Below, one piece after another: positions 29,844-39,547 of a DNA stretch of 64,000 bases. The first letter of the stretch is position 1. The number at the start of each line of letters is the position of its first letter. The position numbers and the translations under genes are program-made. Source of the stretch: Kyrpidia tusciae DSM 2912 (GTDB lineage: Bacteria > Bacillota > Bacilli > Kyrpidiales > Kyrpidiaceae). The notes below the pieces were generated by a model. The model ran no database searches. It was given only the letters and a program-made list of their open reading frames with translations, and was not told the DNA's origin. The stretch lies in NCBI RefSeq assembly GCF_000092905.1, contig NC_014098.1:1364001-1428000 (forward strand), given 5' to 3'.

Positions 29844-30610
29844 ATGTGCTGGAGGTGCGAGGTGTCGGCAAGCAATTCGGGGGATTGGTGGCCCTGGACA
29901 AGGTCGATTTTGACGTGCGGAAGGGGTCGATCACCGCAGTGATCGGGCCGAACGGCGCGGGAAAGACCACGTTCTTTAACCTTGTCACCGGCGTGTATCG
30001 GCCGGATTGCGGAGAGATTCTTTTCGACGGACGGTCTGTGGTCGGGTTGCGCCCGGACCGGGTGACCGCCCTCGGGCTCGCCCGGACTTTTCAAAATATC
30101 CGCCTGTTCGCCGACCTGTCGGTGGTCGATAATGTACTGATTGCGATGCATAGGCGATTGACGTCGGGGATCTTAGATATTTTGTTGAACCGGCGCAAAA
30201 CCCGCATCGAGGAGCGCCGGGCCCTGGGGGAGGTGTACGGACTGCTGGAATACCTGGGCCTCGAACCGTGGATCAACGAGCCGGCCAAAAACCTTCCATA
30301 CGGAATTCAGCGTCGGCTGGAGATCGCCCGGGCACTGGCCACCCGGCCGAAGCTGTTGCTGTTGGACGAACCGGCCGCCGGCATGAGCCCCCGGGAAACC
30401 CGGGAACTGACCGACCTGATCCGCCGGCTGCGGGACGACTTCGATCTGACGGTTTTGCTGATCGAACACGATATGAAATTGGTGATGAACATTTCGGAGC
30501 GCATCATGGTTCTCGATTACGGCCGGGCCATCGCTGAGGGAACGCCCGAGGAGATTCGGTCCCATCCCAAGGTGATCGAGGCCTATCTCGGGCACAGTGC
30601 TGTATCATAG
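29840..30610 (+). CDS. livG: Branched-chain amino acid type ABC ATPase LivG
   Basis: 256 residues. Walker A GPNGAGKTT (36-44), Q-loop GLARTFQNIRLF, signature YGIQRRLEIARAL, Walker B LLLDEPAAGM and switch His in LIEHDM. The signature reads NLPYGIQ, the usual LivG form instead of LSGGQ. GTG start overlaps the livM stop. Cytoplasmic partner of livF. Confidence 0.94.
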   Translation: MNVLEVRGVGKQFGGLVALDKVDFDVRKGSITAVIGPNGAGKTTFFNLVTGVYRPDCGEILFDGRSVVGLRPDRVTALGLARTFQNIRLFADLSVVDNVLIAMHRRLTSGILDILLNRRKTRIEERRALGEVYGLLEYLGLEPWINEPAKNLPYGIQRRLEIARALATRPKLLLLDEPAAGMSPRETRELTDLIRRLRDDFDLTVLLIEHDMKLVMNISERIMVLDYGRAIAEGTPEEIRSHPKVIEAYLGHSAVS

Positions 30611-30661
30611 AGCCGAAACCCGCCCGAAACCGAGGATGGCAAGGCGGATGGAGGGGAGAAA

Positions 30662-31369
30662 GTGAGTCTGCTCACCTTGGAGAATGTGCACGTATTCTAC
30701 GGCGGGATCCATGCCCTGAAAGGGGTAAGTTTGTCGGTGGACAAGGGAGAAATCGTCACGTTGATCGGCGCCAATGGTGCAGGGAAGACCACCACCCTCC
30801 GGTCGGTGTGCGCCCAGGTGCCGGTGAGAGAAGGGCGGGTCTTCTTCGACGGGCGGGAGATCACCCGTTGCCCGACCCACGAAGTGGCGGCCATGGGCAT
30901 CGGGCACGTGCCCGAGGGACGAAGGATTTTCGCCCGGTTGACCGTGCGGGAGAATCTCGAGATCGGCGCCTTTGCGGCCCGCGATAAAGACCGGGTCAGG
31001 GCCCGGATGGAGGAAGTGTTCGGCTACTTTCCGCGGCTCAAGGAGCGCCTGAATCAGAAGGCGGGGACCCTCAGCGGCGGCGAGCAGCAAATGCTCGCCA
31101 TCGGCCGGGCGTTGATGAGTGAACCGTCGTTGTTGCTCCTCGATGAGCCTTCCATGGGGTTGGCGCCCATCGTCGTGGAGCAGATTTTCGAAATCCTGGG
31201 CGAACTGAACCGGCGGGGCATGACCTTATTGCTGGTGGAGCAGAATGCTTTTCAAGCGCTTCAACTGGCCGATCGAGGATATGTTATCCAAAACGGGGAA
31301 ATTCTCCTCGCGGACGCGGCCCAGGCCTTGATCAACAATGAAGAAGTCAAGGAAGCGTACCTGGCGTGA
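30662..31369 (+). CDS. livF: Branched-chain amino acid type ABC ATPase LivF
   Basis: 235 residues with Walker A GANGAGKTT, signature LSGGEQQMLAIGRAL, Walker B LLLDEPSMGLAP and switch region LLVEQNA. It begins at GTG 30662 after GGAGGGGAG, 51 bases behind livG, and is the last gene of the operon. A group II intron remnant begins immediately after its stop codon. Confidence 0.94.
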   Translation: MSLLTLENVHVFYGGIHALKGVSLSVDKGEIVTLIGANGAGKTTTLRSVCAQVPVREGRVFFDGREITRCPTHEVAAMGIGHVPEGRRIFARLTVRENLEIGAFAARDKDRVRARMEEVFGYFPRLKERLNQKAGTLSGGEQQMLAIGRALMSEPSLLLLDEPSMGLAPIVVEQIFEILGELNRRGMTLLLVEQNAFQALQLADRGYVIQNGEILLADAAQALINNEEVKEAYLA

Positions 31370-31581
31370 GGGGGGGTGAAAGTCCACTGCAGGCGAGGCA
31401 GCACGAATCTGCTAGCCAAGGGCAAGGGTGTCCACCGTCAGGTGGAATCCGAAGGCAGCCGGAGGGAGGCGAACTCACGGCCCGATGAACAAGAACCTCA
31501 TATGAGGCTACGCCGTGCTGGATGCGGACCCGCATGTCCGGTGGTGTGAGAGGACGGGGCTAGCCGCCCCCTCCTGCTCCA
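31370..31581 (+). mobile_element. Group II intron remnant (no reverse transcriptase)
   Basis: Sequence typical of domain I of bacterial group II introns: GTGAAAGTCCACTGC, CTAGCCAAGGGCAAGGGTGTC, AGGTGGAATCCGAAGGCAGC and GATGAACAAGAACCTCATA. It is followed directly by a domain V/VI-like end (GCGGACCCGCATGTCCGG, then TGTGAGAGGACGGGGCTAGCCG, GCCCCCTCC). The usual several hundred bases of domains II-IV and the maturase gene are absent, and the GTGYG 5' end is not clear, so this is a shrunken, probably dead intron lying between the livF stop and the odhB stop. Recognition is from remembered family sequence, not a covariance-model hit. Confidence 0.7.
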
Positions 31582-31584
31582 TCG

Positions 31585-32898
31585 TCAACCTTCCAGCAAC
31601 AGTGTCTCCGGGTCTTCCACCATCTCTTTGACCTTGACCAGGAATTGAACCGCCTCGGCCCCGTCGACGATGCGGTGATCGTAGGAGAGGGCCACGTACA
31701 TCATCGGCCGCAGGACGATCTGGCCCTCCACGGCGACGGGACGCTCTTTAATGGCGTGCATCCCGAGAATTCCCACCTGGGGCGGGTTGAGGATAGGGGT
31801 GGAAAAGAGAGACCCGAACACCCCGCCGTTGGTGATCGTAAACGTGCCGCCCTGAAGTTCTTGGGGGTGCAGAGTCCCTTCCCGGGCCCGCTTCGCCAGA
31901 TCGGCGATCCGGGATTCGATCTCGGCAAAGGTGAGGCGATCGGCGTCCCGCACCACCGGCACCACCAAGCCGGCGGGGGTGGCGACGGCGATGCCGATGT
32001 CGTAATGGTGTTTCACGACGATCTCGTTGCCCTCTATTTCCGCGTTCAACATGGGAAAAGCTTTGAGGGCGCCCACCGCCGCCCTGGTGAAAAAAGACAT
32101 AAATCCGAGTCCCACGCCGTGCTCTTCTTTGAACTGGTCCTTTCGCCGACGGCGGAGATCCAAGACCGCGGACATGTCAATCTCATTAAAGGTCGTCAAC
32201 ATAGCCGTGGACTGTTTGGCCTCCAGGAGTCGCCGGGCGATGGTTTGGCGCCTGCGGGTCATGGGAATCCGCTCTTCATCCGGCCGCAAGGGTGACGCGG
32301 CCGTCGTGCCCGGGGCCACGGGGGCCGCAGGGGCCGTGGCTTCCCGAACGACCTCGGTCCGGGCCGCAGAAGTTGCCGGTGCGGCCTGGGGACCATCAGC
32401 CTGACGAGCCCTGCGGCGCTGGGAAGGGGTCCTCGGGGTCGGCGACGTGACCGAGGAGGGGGCCGTCGCCTGGTCCAGGGCGGCGGGTGAGGGATTATCC
32501 GCCGTCTGGGGCCCGGTTTTGCCCCGGGAGGCTTCGACCGGGCGGGATTCCACCGCCAGGCCCTTTTCCCCGGCGTTCGGGTGCTTGGTTTCCGGAGGGG
32601 TGGGCTCCTGGCCCCGGGCCGGTTGGTTCGGGGTGTGCTCAGCCGCCTGGTCGGCAGCGCCCGATCGGATCCGGGCGATGGTTTCCCCGACGAAGACCGT
32701 CTCTCCCGCCGGTTTCAGAATGGCCTCCAACACGCCGTCTTCCTCGGATGCCACCTCCACATTCACTTTGTCCGTTTCTACCTCCGCCACCGTTTCCCCC
32801 TTGGCCACCGGATCACCCTCATTTTTACGCCAACTCAGGATCGTGGCCTCGACGATGGACTCCCCGAGCTCGGGCACCTTGATGTCTGCCACAGACAA
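31585..32898 (-). CDS. odhB: 2-oxoglutarate dehydrogenase E2 (dihydrolipoyl succinyltransferase)
   Basis: 437 residues. Lipoyl domain at the N-terminus with the modified lysine in [13 protein letters not shown] (Lys about 43). The C-terminal acyltransferase core starts near [18 protein letters not shown] and ends with the catalytic HRIVDG. The middle 120 residues are Pro/Ala/Arg-rich; the usual E3-binding motif (an SPAVRKLA helix followed by GTGxxGRI) cannot be found in this or other frames. It transfers succinyl groups from E1 to CoA in the TCA cycle. Fifteen bases downstream of odhA; no lpd (E3) is in the window. Confidence 0.92.
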   Translation of the reverse strand: MSVADIKVPELGESIVEATILSWRKNEGDPVAKGETVAEVETDKVNVEVASEEDGVLEAILKPAGETVFVGETIARIRSGAADQAAEHTPNQPARGQEPTPPETKHPNAGEKGLAVESRPVEASRGKTGPQTADNPSPAALDQATAPSSVTSPTPRTPSQRRRARQADGPQAAPATSAARTEVVREATAPAAPVAPGTTAASPLRPDEERIPMTRRRQTIARRLLEAKQSTAMLTTFNEIDMSAVLDLRRRRKDQFKEEHGVGLGFMSFFTRAAVGALKAFPMLNAEIEGNEIVVKHHYDIGIAVATPAGLVVPVVRDADRLTFAEIESRIADLAKRAREGTLHPQELQGGTFTITNGGVFGSLFSTPILNPPQVGILGMHAIKERPVAVEGQIVLRPMMYVALSYDHRIVDGAEAVQFLVKVKEMVEDPETLLLEG

Positions 32899-32913
32899 CC
32901 CCTCCCTGTTTGT

Positions 32914-35739
32914 TTAATGCTGCAAGGCCTGCTGAACAATCTCCGCCTGGGTCGCGCCGTGAGCGTCGGCAAGCCCTTCCGCCGGGCTCGACCGCTCCGG
33001 CCGCCCCACATATTTCAGGGCCTGTCCCGGCGGAAGAAGGGCGAGCATCCGGGGGGCCACATAGGTCCAAGCCCCCATATTGCGCGGTTCTTCCTGGACC
33101 CACACGACTTCCTCCGCAGCGGGATAACCGGCGAGAATCTGGGACAACTCTTCTTTGGGAAAAGGATACAACTGTTCCACCCGTACCACCCCGAGGGACC
33201 CGGCGGCCTCCGGGTCTTTTTCCAGGGCGGCGAACAAATCCACGGATATTTTCCCGGAACACAAAAGCACCCGTTTGATGGCCGACCGGCTTATGTCCCG
33301 ACGGGGATCGTCCAGGACAGGTTGAAACCGCCCGCTGGTGAACTCGGCCTTTTCCGAAGCGGCCCGGGGATGGCGGAGTAAACTTTTTGGCGTCAACACC
33401 ACCAGGGGCCGGGGGGCGTGTTGCAGTCGCCAAGCCTGCAGCCGGAGAAGGTGAAAATACTGCCCCGAGGTGGTGGGGTTGGCGACGGTCCAGTTGTGTT
33501 CGGCGGACAACTGGAGAAATCGCTCCAACCGAGCGCTGGAGTGTTCCGGCCCCTGTCCTTCATATCCGTGGGGCAAAAGTACCACCATGCCCGAGGTCTG
33601 TCCCCATTTGGCCCGGCCCGAGGCGAGAAACTGGTCGAATATCACCTGGCCGACATTGGCAAAATCCCCAAACTGCGCCTCCCAGATCACCAACGTCTCC
33701 GGCGCCTGTACGCTGTACCCGTACTCAAATCCCATCACAGCCGTCTCCGTCAGCGGGCTGTTGTAGATGGCAAAGGAGACTCGAGACTCCGGAAGATGTT
33801 GCAAAGGCACGAAGGGCTCCCCGGTCTGCAGGTCGTGGAGCACCGCTAAACGATGGCCGAAAGTGCCCCGCTGGGTGTCCTGGCCGCTTATCCGGATGGG
33901 CACCCCGTCCAAGAGGATGCTGCCCAGGGACAGAGCCTCGGCGTGCCCCCAATCGATCCCTCCTCCTTCCCGCATATGGCTCTGCCGCCGCTGCAAAATC
34001 CGGTCGACTTTCGGATGGACCCGGAATCCTTCTGGATAAGCGGTGAGGGCCTCGTTGATGATGGCGAGTCGCTCCTCGGTGACGCCGGTATTCTCCGGGA
34101 GTTCGGGATCCTCGCCCCCGGGATCCGGGATGTCGGGATGCACCGACGCGGAGGTGACTTCGGCATAGGCCCGGCGCAAATGCTCCTGGACCTCCTCCCT
34201 CATCTGCCGCGCCTCTTGCGCTCGAAGCGCTCCGGCATCGGCCAGGCGGCGCCCATACAGGGTCCCCACCGAGGGATGGGCGCTGATTTTGCTGTAGAGA
34301 ACCGGTTGGGTCATGGAGGGATCGTCACTTTCGTTGTGTCCCCAGCGCCGATACCCCACCAGATCGATGAGAAAATCTCTATGAAATCGCCGCCGATATT
34401 CCACGGCAAGTTCCACCGCCGCCAGACACGCTTCGGGTTCGTCGGCGTTCACGTGCACCACCGGGATTTCGAACCCCTTGGCGAGATCGCTGGCGTATCG
34501 GGTGGAGCGATCGTCCGCCCGTTCTGTGGTGAAGCCGAGCAAATTATTCGTGATGATGTGCAGGGTGCCTCCGGTGCGGTACCCGGCGAGTCCCGAGAGG
34601 TTGAGGGTTTCCGCCACCACCCCTTCTCCTGGGAAGGCCGCGTCCCCGTGGATGAGCAGGGGCCAGGCGCTGTCCAAATCCTGACCGGGCAGCCCCGGCC
34701 GGCTTCTGTCCTCCTGGGCGGCTCTCGTAAATCCCTCTACCACGGGGTTGACGAACTCCAGGTGGCTGGGGTTGTTGGCCAGGGTCAGGCGCAGGTGCAC
34801 CGCCTCATCTTCATGCCGAGCTCCGAGATGATATCGCACATCCCCGGTCCACCCGTAATTGATCCCCATGGAACCTTCGGAAGGGACCAGGTCTTTGTTC
34901 GGAGAGGCGTGAAACTCGGCGAAGATTTTGGCGTAGGGCTTATCGAGAACGTGGGCGAGGACATTGAGCCGGCCCCGGTGGGCCATGCCGATGAACACTT
35001 GGCGGGCGCCATACCGGGCTGCCCCCCGGATCACGGCATCCACCATGGGAACCAACATGTCCACACCTTCAATGGAAAATCGCTTCTGTCCCACGAAGGT
35101 CTTGTGGAGAAACGTTTCGAACTCCTCCACTTCGATCAGGCGGCGAAGCAGCCGCTTCTGCTCCTCCGGCGGCTTCGGGGCCAGGAACGCGCCCGATTCG
35201 ACCTGGGCCTGGAGCCAGCGCCGTTCTTCTTCGCGAAAGACGTGCGCGAATTCGCAGGCGATGGGCCCGGTGTACCGGCGGCGCAGAGCGCGCACCACAT
35301 CCAGGGCGGTGCGGGCATCTGCCGGAGCCTCGGGCAAGACCCAGGAGGCGGGGAGGGTGGACAGGTCGGTCTCTGTAATCCCATAAGCCTCCGGCCGAAG
35401 AAAAGGAACGGCGGGGCGTTCATCCCCCAGGGGGTAGATTCGTGCCTCCAGATGGCCGTAGATGCGGATGTTGCCGATCAGCCGGGTCGCCGCGGTCAGC
35501 TTGGTGATCACGCCGGGGTCGATGGTCGGGCGGTCGGCCGCTGTCCGCTTCGCTTCGCCGGGCGCAATGACCTCTCCGACGGGGGGTGGCCCCAAACGAT
35601 CGAACAGCGCCCGGGTTTCCGGGTCCAGCGAATCCGGATCCCGGATGTAGCGATCGTACCATTCCAGGACATACCCGAGATTGGGTCCATAAAAATCCGC
35701 CCAGGTGGCGGGTGAAGGTGCGGTTGGAACTTTGGACAT
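32914..35739 (-). CDS. odhA: 2-oxoglutarate dehydrogenase E1 component
   Basis: 941 residues, the normal length for Firmicute OdhA. It decarboxylates 2-oxoglutarate with thiamine diphosphate. Motifs: N-terminal FYGPNLGYVLEWYDRY, GMAHRGRLNVLAHV (about 270), the TPP-binding GDAAFPGEGVVAETLN (about 380), and LLPHGYEGQGPEHSSARLER near the C-terminus. ATG 35739 follows AAAGGAAGGGG. Upstream on the - strand is an extended -10 (TGGTAAAAT) without a clear -35. A 2-kb mobile element ends 150 bases upstream. Operon with odhB. Confidence 0.95.
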   Translation of the reverse strand: MSKVPTAPSPATWADFYGPNLGYVLEWYDRYIRDPDSLDPETRALFDRLGPPPVGEVIAPGEAKRTAADRPTIDPGVITKLTAATRLIGNIRIYGHLEARIYPLGDERPAVPFLRPEAYGITETDLSTLPASWVLPEAPADARTALDVVRALRRRYTGPIACEFAHVFREEERRWLQAQVESGAFLAPKPPEEQKRLLRRLIEVEEFETFLHKTFVGQKRFSIEGVDMLVPMVDAVIRGAARYGARQVFIGMAHRGRLNVLAHVLDKPYAKIFAEFHASPNKDLVPSEGSMGINYGWTGDVRYHLGARHEDEAVHLRLTLANNPSHLEFVNPVVEGFTRAAQEDRSRPGLPGQDLDSAWPLLIHGDAAFPGEGVVAETLNLSGLAGYRTGGTLHIITNNLLGFTTERADDRSTRYASDLAKGFEIPVVHVNADEPEACLAAVELAVEYRRRFHRDFLIDLVGYRRWGHNESDDPSMTQPVLYSKISAHPSVGTLYGRRLADAGALRAQEARQMREEVQEHLRRAYAEVTSASVHPDIPDPGGEDPELPENTGVTEERLAIINEALTAYPEGFRVHPKVDRILQRRQSHMREGGGIDWGHAEALSLGSILLDGVPIRISGQDTQRGTFGHRLAVLHDLQTGEPFVPLQHLPESRVSFAIYNSPLTETAVMGFEYGYSVQAPETLVIWEAQFGDFANVGQVIFDQFLASGRAKWGQTSGMVVLLPHGYEGQGPEHSSARLERFLQLSAEHNWTVANPTTSGQYFHLLRLQAWRLQHAPRPLVVLTPKSLLRHPRAASEKAEFTSGRFQPVLDDPRRDISRSAIKRVLLCSGKISVDLFAALEKDPEAAGSLGVVRVEQLYPFPKEELSQILAGYPAAEEVVWVQEEPRNMGAWTYVAPRMLALLPPGQALKYVGRPERSSPAEGLADAHGATQAEIVQQALQH

Positions 35740-36067
35740 TTGTACCCCTTCCTTTCGAGAGTTCCGATGAACGGCTTGGCCCTCTCGCCTTTAAATTTTA
35801 CCAGATCCGTCCACTCATGCGCGTGCTCGGCGTCACAGTTCTGCCTCCCCTTCATGGCTCGGGGGATGCGGACAAGGTATACTTGGAGTCAAAGCCCAGT
35901 GGTGAAATGTCAAGGGGGTGGTCGAAGAAAATTGGGAATGGATATGGGAAATAGTTACAAATGCGAAGGTTAAAGGGCGACCTTAACCAAACCCATGATG
36001 TTCGCCGAATTTTCGAGCGATGTTCATGGGTGCAAAACTGGAAAATCCGTCCGTCTGGAGGTAGTGG

Positions 36068-36266
36068 TTATCTCCTCCTCTCCGGGGGTGTGTACAGCTG
36101 ATTGGTGCTCAGTAGTGTGAACACCAAGCGTACCAGTTTTCTTGCAGTCAGGACGAGGGCTCTTTTATGTTGGTGCTTCAGCGCTTCGTCGTGCTTCTTG
36201 CGGTAAAACTCGGCGTACTCGGAATCATGGCGGCGAACCTGGTCTGCAGCTTGAATCAGATAATAG
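36068..36266 (-). pseudogene. IS110-family transposase, C-terminal fragment (copy A)
   Basis: Last 65 or so residues (YYLIQAADQVRRHDSEYAEF, then ARKLVRLVFTLL) of the transposase whose N-terminal part is at 37838-38904. Identical in sequence to the end of the intact copy at 51425. Cut off by the inserted IS110-family element at 36266/36267. Confidence 0.9.
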
Positions 36267-37837
36267 ACTGCCATGCCGCCGGGGCGGCACCAGCAGAAGG
36301 ATGAAAATGGCCTGGTGTTGAATTGTTTCCTTGGTGGCTGGCGAAGGCAGGTCGTCACTGCTTGGTGCCTTGAGCCCGCGGAATAGACTGACTACGACGA
36401 CCAGGTGCACCACAGAATGTCGCTCCCGCATTGGGAAGCACGTAGGATAGAATGATCGGATATGGTCGTTGCACCAGCCCTTTAATCTTACCAGCCCACC
36501 AGGAAGGATTCACATGGATGTCGTGTACGACCGTTGCTGCGGCCTCGATGTTCACAAGAAGATGGTTGTTGCTTGTGTGCTGACGCCCGAAACCAAAGAG
36601 ATTCGTACCTTTTCTACGATGACCGACGATCTTTTGGAGATGGTCGATTGGCTCGGGAAGCACGGATGTACCCATGTTGCAATGGAAAGCACCGCTTCGT
36701 TCTGGAAGCCGATCTATAACCTTCTGGAATCAGCGGAGTTCAACGTGCTCGTGGTGAATGCCAAGCATATGAAGAATGTTCCGGGCCGTAAGACCGATGT
36801 GAAGGATGCAGAGTGGATCGCCGGATTACTCCGCCATGGGCTGCTGCAAGCCAGTTACATCCCTAACCGTGAACAACGGGAGTTGAGGGAACTCATTCGT
36901 TACCGCCGGAGCCTAATTGAAGAGCGAGCCAGGGAAGTAAACCGGATTCAAAAGGTACTTGAAGGCGCCAATATTAAATTGTCCTCAGTAGCCAGTGACA
37001 CGCTTGGCAAGTCCGGGCGGGCGATACTGGAGGCAATGATCGATGGAGAGAAGAATCCGGAGGTATTGTCCGAGTTGGCCAAGGGTCGGATGAAGACGAA
37101 GAAGCCAGAACTACAAAAGGCGCTGAACGGGCTGATGGGGGAACACCAACGAATGATGTTAGCCGCCCAACTGCGCCACATCGATTATCTGGATGAAGAA
37201 ATTGCCCGGCTCGACGAAGAGGTCAAGAGGCGTATGCTCCCTTTTGAGGAGGACCTGGAGTTAATAGACACAATCCCCGGTGTCGGTCGACGGACAGCGG
37301 AGCAGATTCTCGCTGAAATCGGGACGGACATGGCTCAATTTCCGTCTGCGGCCCATCTGTGTTCATGGGCAGGATTGGCTCCAGGGAACAACGAGAGTGC
37401 GGGGAAACGAAAGTCGGGGAAAACGCGTAAAGGGAACCAAAAGCTCCGAGCAGCGCTTGTGGAAGCAGCATGTGCGGCGGCGAGAACCAAGAACACATAC
37501 CTGTCTACACAATATCATCGAATTGCAGCTCGACGAGGAAAAAATCGTGCAGCAGTCGCAGTGGCCCATAGCATCCTAACGATCGTGTATCACATGTTAC
37601 AACGGCGGCATCCTTATATCGAACTCGGTCCAACATATTACGAGGAACGTAGAAAAGATGCAGTTATAAAACAGGCCATCCGAAAGTTGCAATCACTCGG
37701 TATGGAAGTATCCGTAAAACCGGTGGCCTAAACGTACACTCAAAACATTGAAACGCCCGTTCGACACCCTGCATATCACAGGGCTTAGTTTGGTATGCCT
37801 TAAAAACACCCTTAGTGCTCATTGATTTTCAGGATAG
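36267..37837 (+). mobile_element. Second IS110-family element, inserted into copy A
   Basis: 1,571 bp present here and absent from the otherwise identical copy at 51248-53328. Left junction follows GATAATAG and right junction follows GGATAG, so an ATAG could be shared or duplicated and the ends are uncertain by four bases. No terminal inverted repeats were seen, as is usual for IS110. The non-coding 36267-36513 upstream of its transposase is where a bridge RNA would be encoded in IS110-group elements. Confidence 0.88.
36514..37731 (+). CDS. IS110-family (DEDD) transposase
   Basis: 405 residues. N-terminal RuvC-like DEDD domain: GLDVHKKMVV (first Asp), AMESTASFWKP (Glu), then DVKDAEWIAGLLRHG (two Asp). 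A coiled region follows, then the C-terminal Transposase_20 domain with TIPGVGRRTAEQILAEIG and FPSAAHLCSWAGLAPGNNES, which carries the catalytic Ser region. ATG 36514 follows AGGAAGG. These recombinases are guided by a bridge RNA in characterised members. Intact, and clearly different from the transposase of the host element, so the two belong to different IS110 subgroups. Confidence 0.93.
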   Translation: MDVVYDRCCGLDVHKKMVVACVLTPETKEIRTFSTMTDDLLEMVDWLGKHGCTHVAMESTASFWKPIYNLLESAEFNVLVVNAKHMKNVPGRKTDVKDAEWIAGLLRHGLLQASYIPNREQRELRELIRYRRSLIEERAREVNRIQKVLEGANIKLSSVASDTLGKSGRAILEAMIDGEKNPEVLSELAKGRMKTKKPELQKALNGLMGEHQRMMLAAQLRHIDYLDEEIARLDEEVKRRMLPFEEDLELIDTIPGVGRRTAEQILAEIGTDMAQFPSAAHLCSWAGLAPGNNESAGKRKSGKTRKGNQKLRAALVEAACAAARTKNTYLSTQYHRIAARRGKNRAAVAVAHSILTIVYHMLQRRHPYIELGPTYYEERRKDAVIKQAIRKLQSLGMEVSVKPVA

Positions 37838-38904
37838 CGCAGGTACTTGTTCCCAGTACGCATTCGGGATGTTTCATCGGCTTCGTACTCCCCGGATTGG
37901 TACTGATTCCAGACCAGTCCGGCGTACTTGGCTAAGGCGTTGTGGTTCTTGAAACGTCGAATGTCGCCGACTTCGGCTATGATTCCGGCTGCGTATACAG
38001 GGCCGATGCCCTTGACCGACTCGAGGGTATTTGGGATCGCTTTCATCAGCCTGGCAATCGCTCGGTCGAGTTTCTTCACCTCAGCGTCCATGTGCTGGAT
38101 CACGCTGAGGGTAACGGACAGCGACAGATTGACGGGATCCTGCATCACCTTGTCCAGTCGAAAGGACCTGCGTGCAACCTTTTGGAGTTCCTGTGCGATC
38201 TGCTTTGGGTCGTCAAACTTGTTTCTGCTTTTGTCGACCAAGAGCGCCACAAGATCCTCAAGGGGCATCGCAGCGATTTGTTCAGGCTCCAGCTCCTGAA
38301 TGACGGCGAGCGACGTGGCACCGAAAGTATCGGAGAACGGGTTGTCTTGACGCAGACCACTGAACTTAAGAAACAGCTGGTTCAGGAAGAAGGTCTTGTC
38401 CCGAGACATGGTCTGCATCACATGAAACCGAGTCCGGGTGAGACGTTGAAGCGCTTCGTATCGGATCGTGTCTGTCATGGCTTGTGGGAGACGGCCAAAC
38501 CGCAGGTGGTCCGCAATCACCCAGGCATCGATGCGGTCGTTTTTGGGAAGGTGGTCATACGCCTTCTTGAAACGAGCCACTCTCCGCGCGTTTAAGACGT
38601 GAATCTGAGCGTCGAGGTGTGGTGCATGGTCCTCGAGTTGTTGTTTGAGGTAATGGGCCAGATGCCAGCCGAGGTTGGCTGTCGCCTCCATGCCGACAAC
38701 GACGCGATCCATGTGCTTGGTCTCTGTGATCTCCAAGACCTTGTGAATGAGAGTGTCGGCTCCCTGTGGGTCATTGGAGATCTGAAACGAGGCCAAGTTC
38801 TGACCGGCCTCATCCATAAATTGAATATGGTGGGCCTTCAAGCTCACGTCGATCCCAACATGCAGTTTCGGCAACGGATTCACCTCCGTTCGGGGAAGAG
38901 TCAA
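37838..38904 (-). pseudogene. IS110-family transposase, N-terminal fragment (copy A)
   Basis: About 355 residues from MTLPRTEVNPLPKLHVGIDV to the point of insertion; the open frame runs on to 37819 through foreign sequence. It contains the full DEDD domain (GIDVSLKAHH, VGMEATANLGW, KNDRIDAWVIADHLRFG) and most of the C-terminal domain but lacks the last 65 residues. One visible difference from the intact copy is Arg for Ser in KHMDRVVVG. Confidence 0.9.
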
Positions 38905-39547
38905 GCCAGTCCCGGACCTGGGTGCCCGTGGGAACCACCGACCTCAGCCTCGTCATCAGCACTCAGCCATCCGGATGTCAATTGCGGGCCACTACACCCC
39001 ATCCGGGATGGAGGTGCAACCAGTGGTTAGAGCATGGGTGGTGGATCCTGGGTAGCAGGCTTTCCACAGCAGTACCAAACGGTCCGCAAGGAGGGGAAGA
39101 AATCTCCCGAGAAAGACTTGCTGATCCCATTGTCCCACAGGCAGGCCGGGCTGTCGAAATCTCCACCGACCAAACACGTTGGGGCTTCCCCCGACTGGAG
39201 GTGGAGAGATATGGAATTATCAAGGAACAAAGGCATGACAAAGAAACGGAGTGACGGTTGTGCAACTCCAAGACCAAACGCGATGGATTCAATAACCAAC
39301 GGCGATGGGAACTTCCCCATCCAGATGATCCACAAACATGGCCAGACCAAGACACGCCGACAACCGACCTACACCAACAGATGTGGATGGGGAAGCCCAC
39401 CACCTCCACCCCTATGAGCAGCTGTCTCATAGGGATGGATAAAAGAGCCGGCTCTGGAAGTTCTCCAGCGCTGCTCCAGCAGTTCCGGACCTACTGGAAA
39501 TTCAACGAAGAAGACCTTCTACTACTATCATACGAGGAGGGGAATCG

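Larger units (their letters stand above)
35891..39542. mobile_element. IS110-family element, copy A, split by another element
   Basis: Apart from the inserted block 36267-37837 this is the same 2,081-bp element as 51248-53328, with only about eight or nine base differences noticed by eye. Outer ends were set where identity with the second copy begins (AAAGCCCAGTGGTG) and stops (CATACGAGGAGGGG). Its transposase is on the - strand and is broken into 36068-36266 and 37838-38904. The 638 bases upstream of the transposase start (38905-39542) show no credible gene. The last nine bases double as the ribosome site of the carbonic anhydrase gene. Confidence 0.88.

Noticed and set aside
33853..35715. 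620-residue open frame antisense to odhA
   Set aside because: Shadow of the GC-rich odhA gene; no ribosome site or family motif, while the - strand frame is a complete OdhA.
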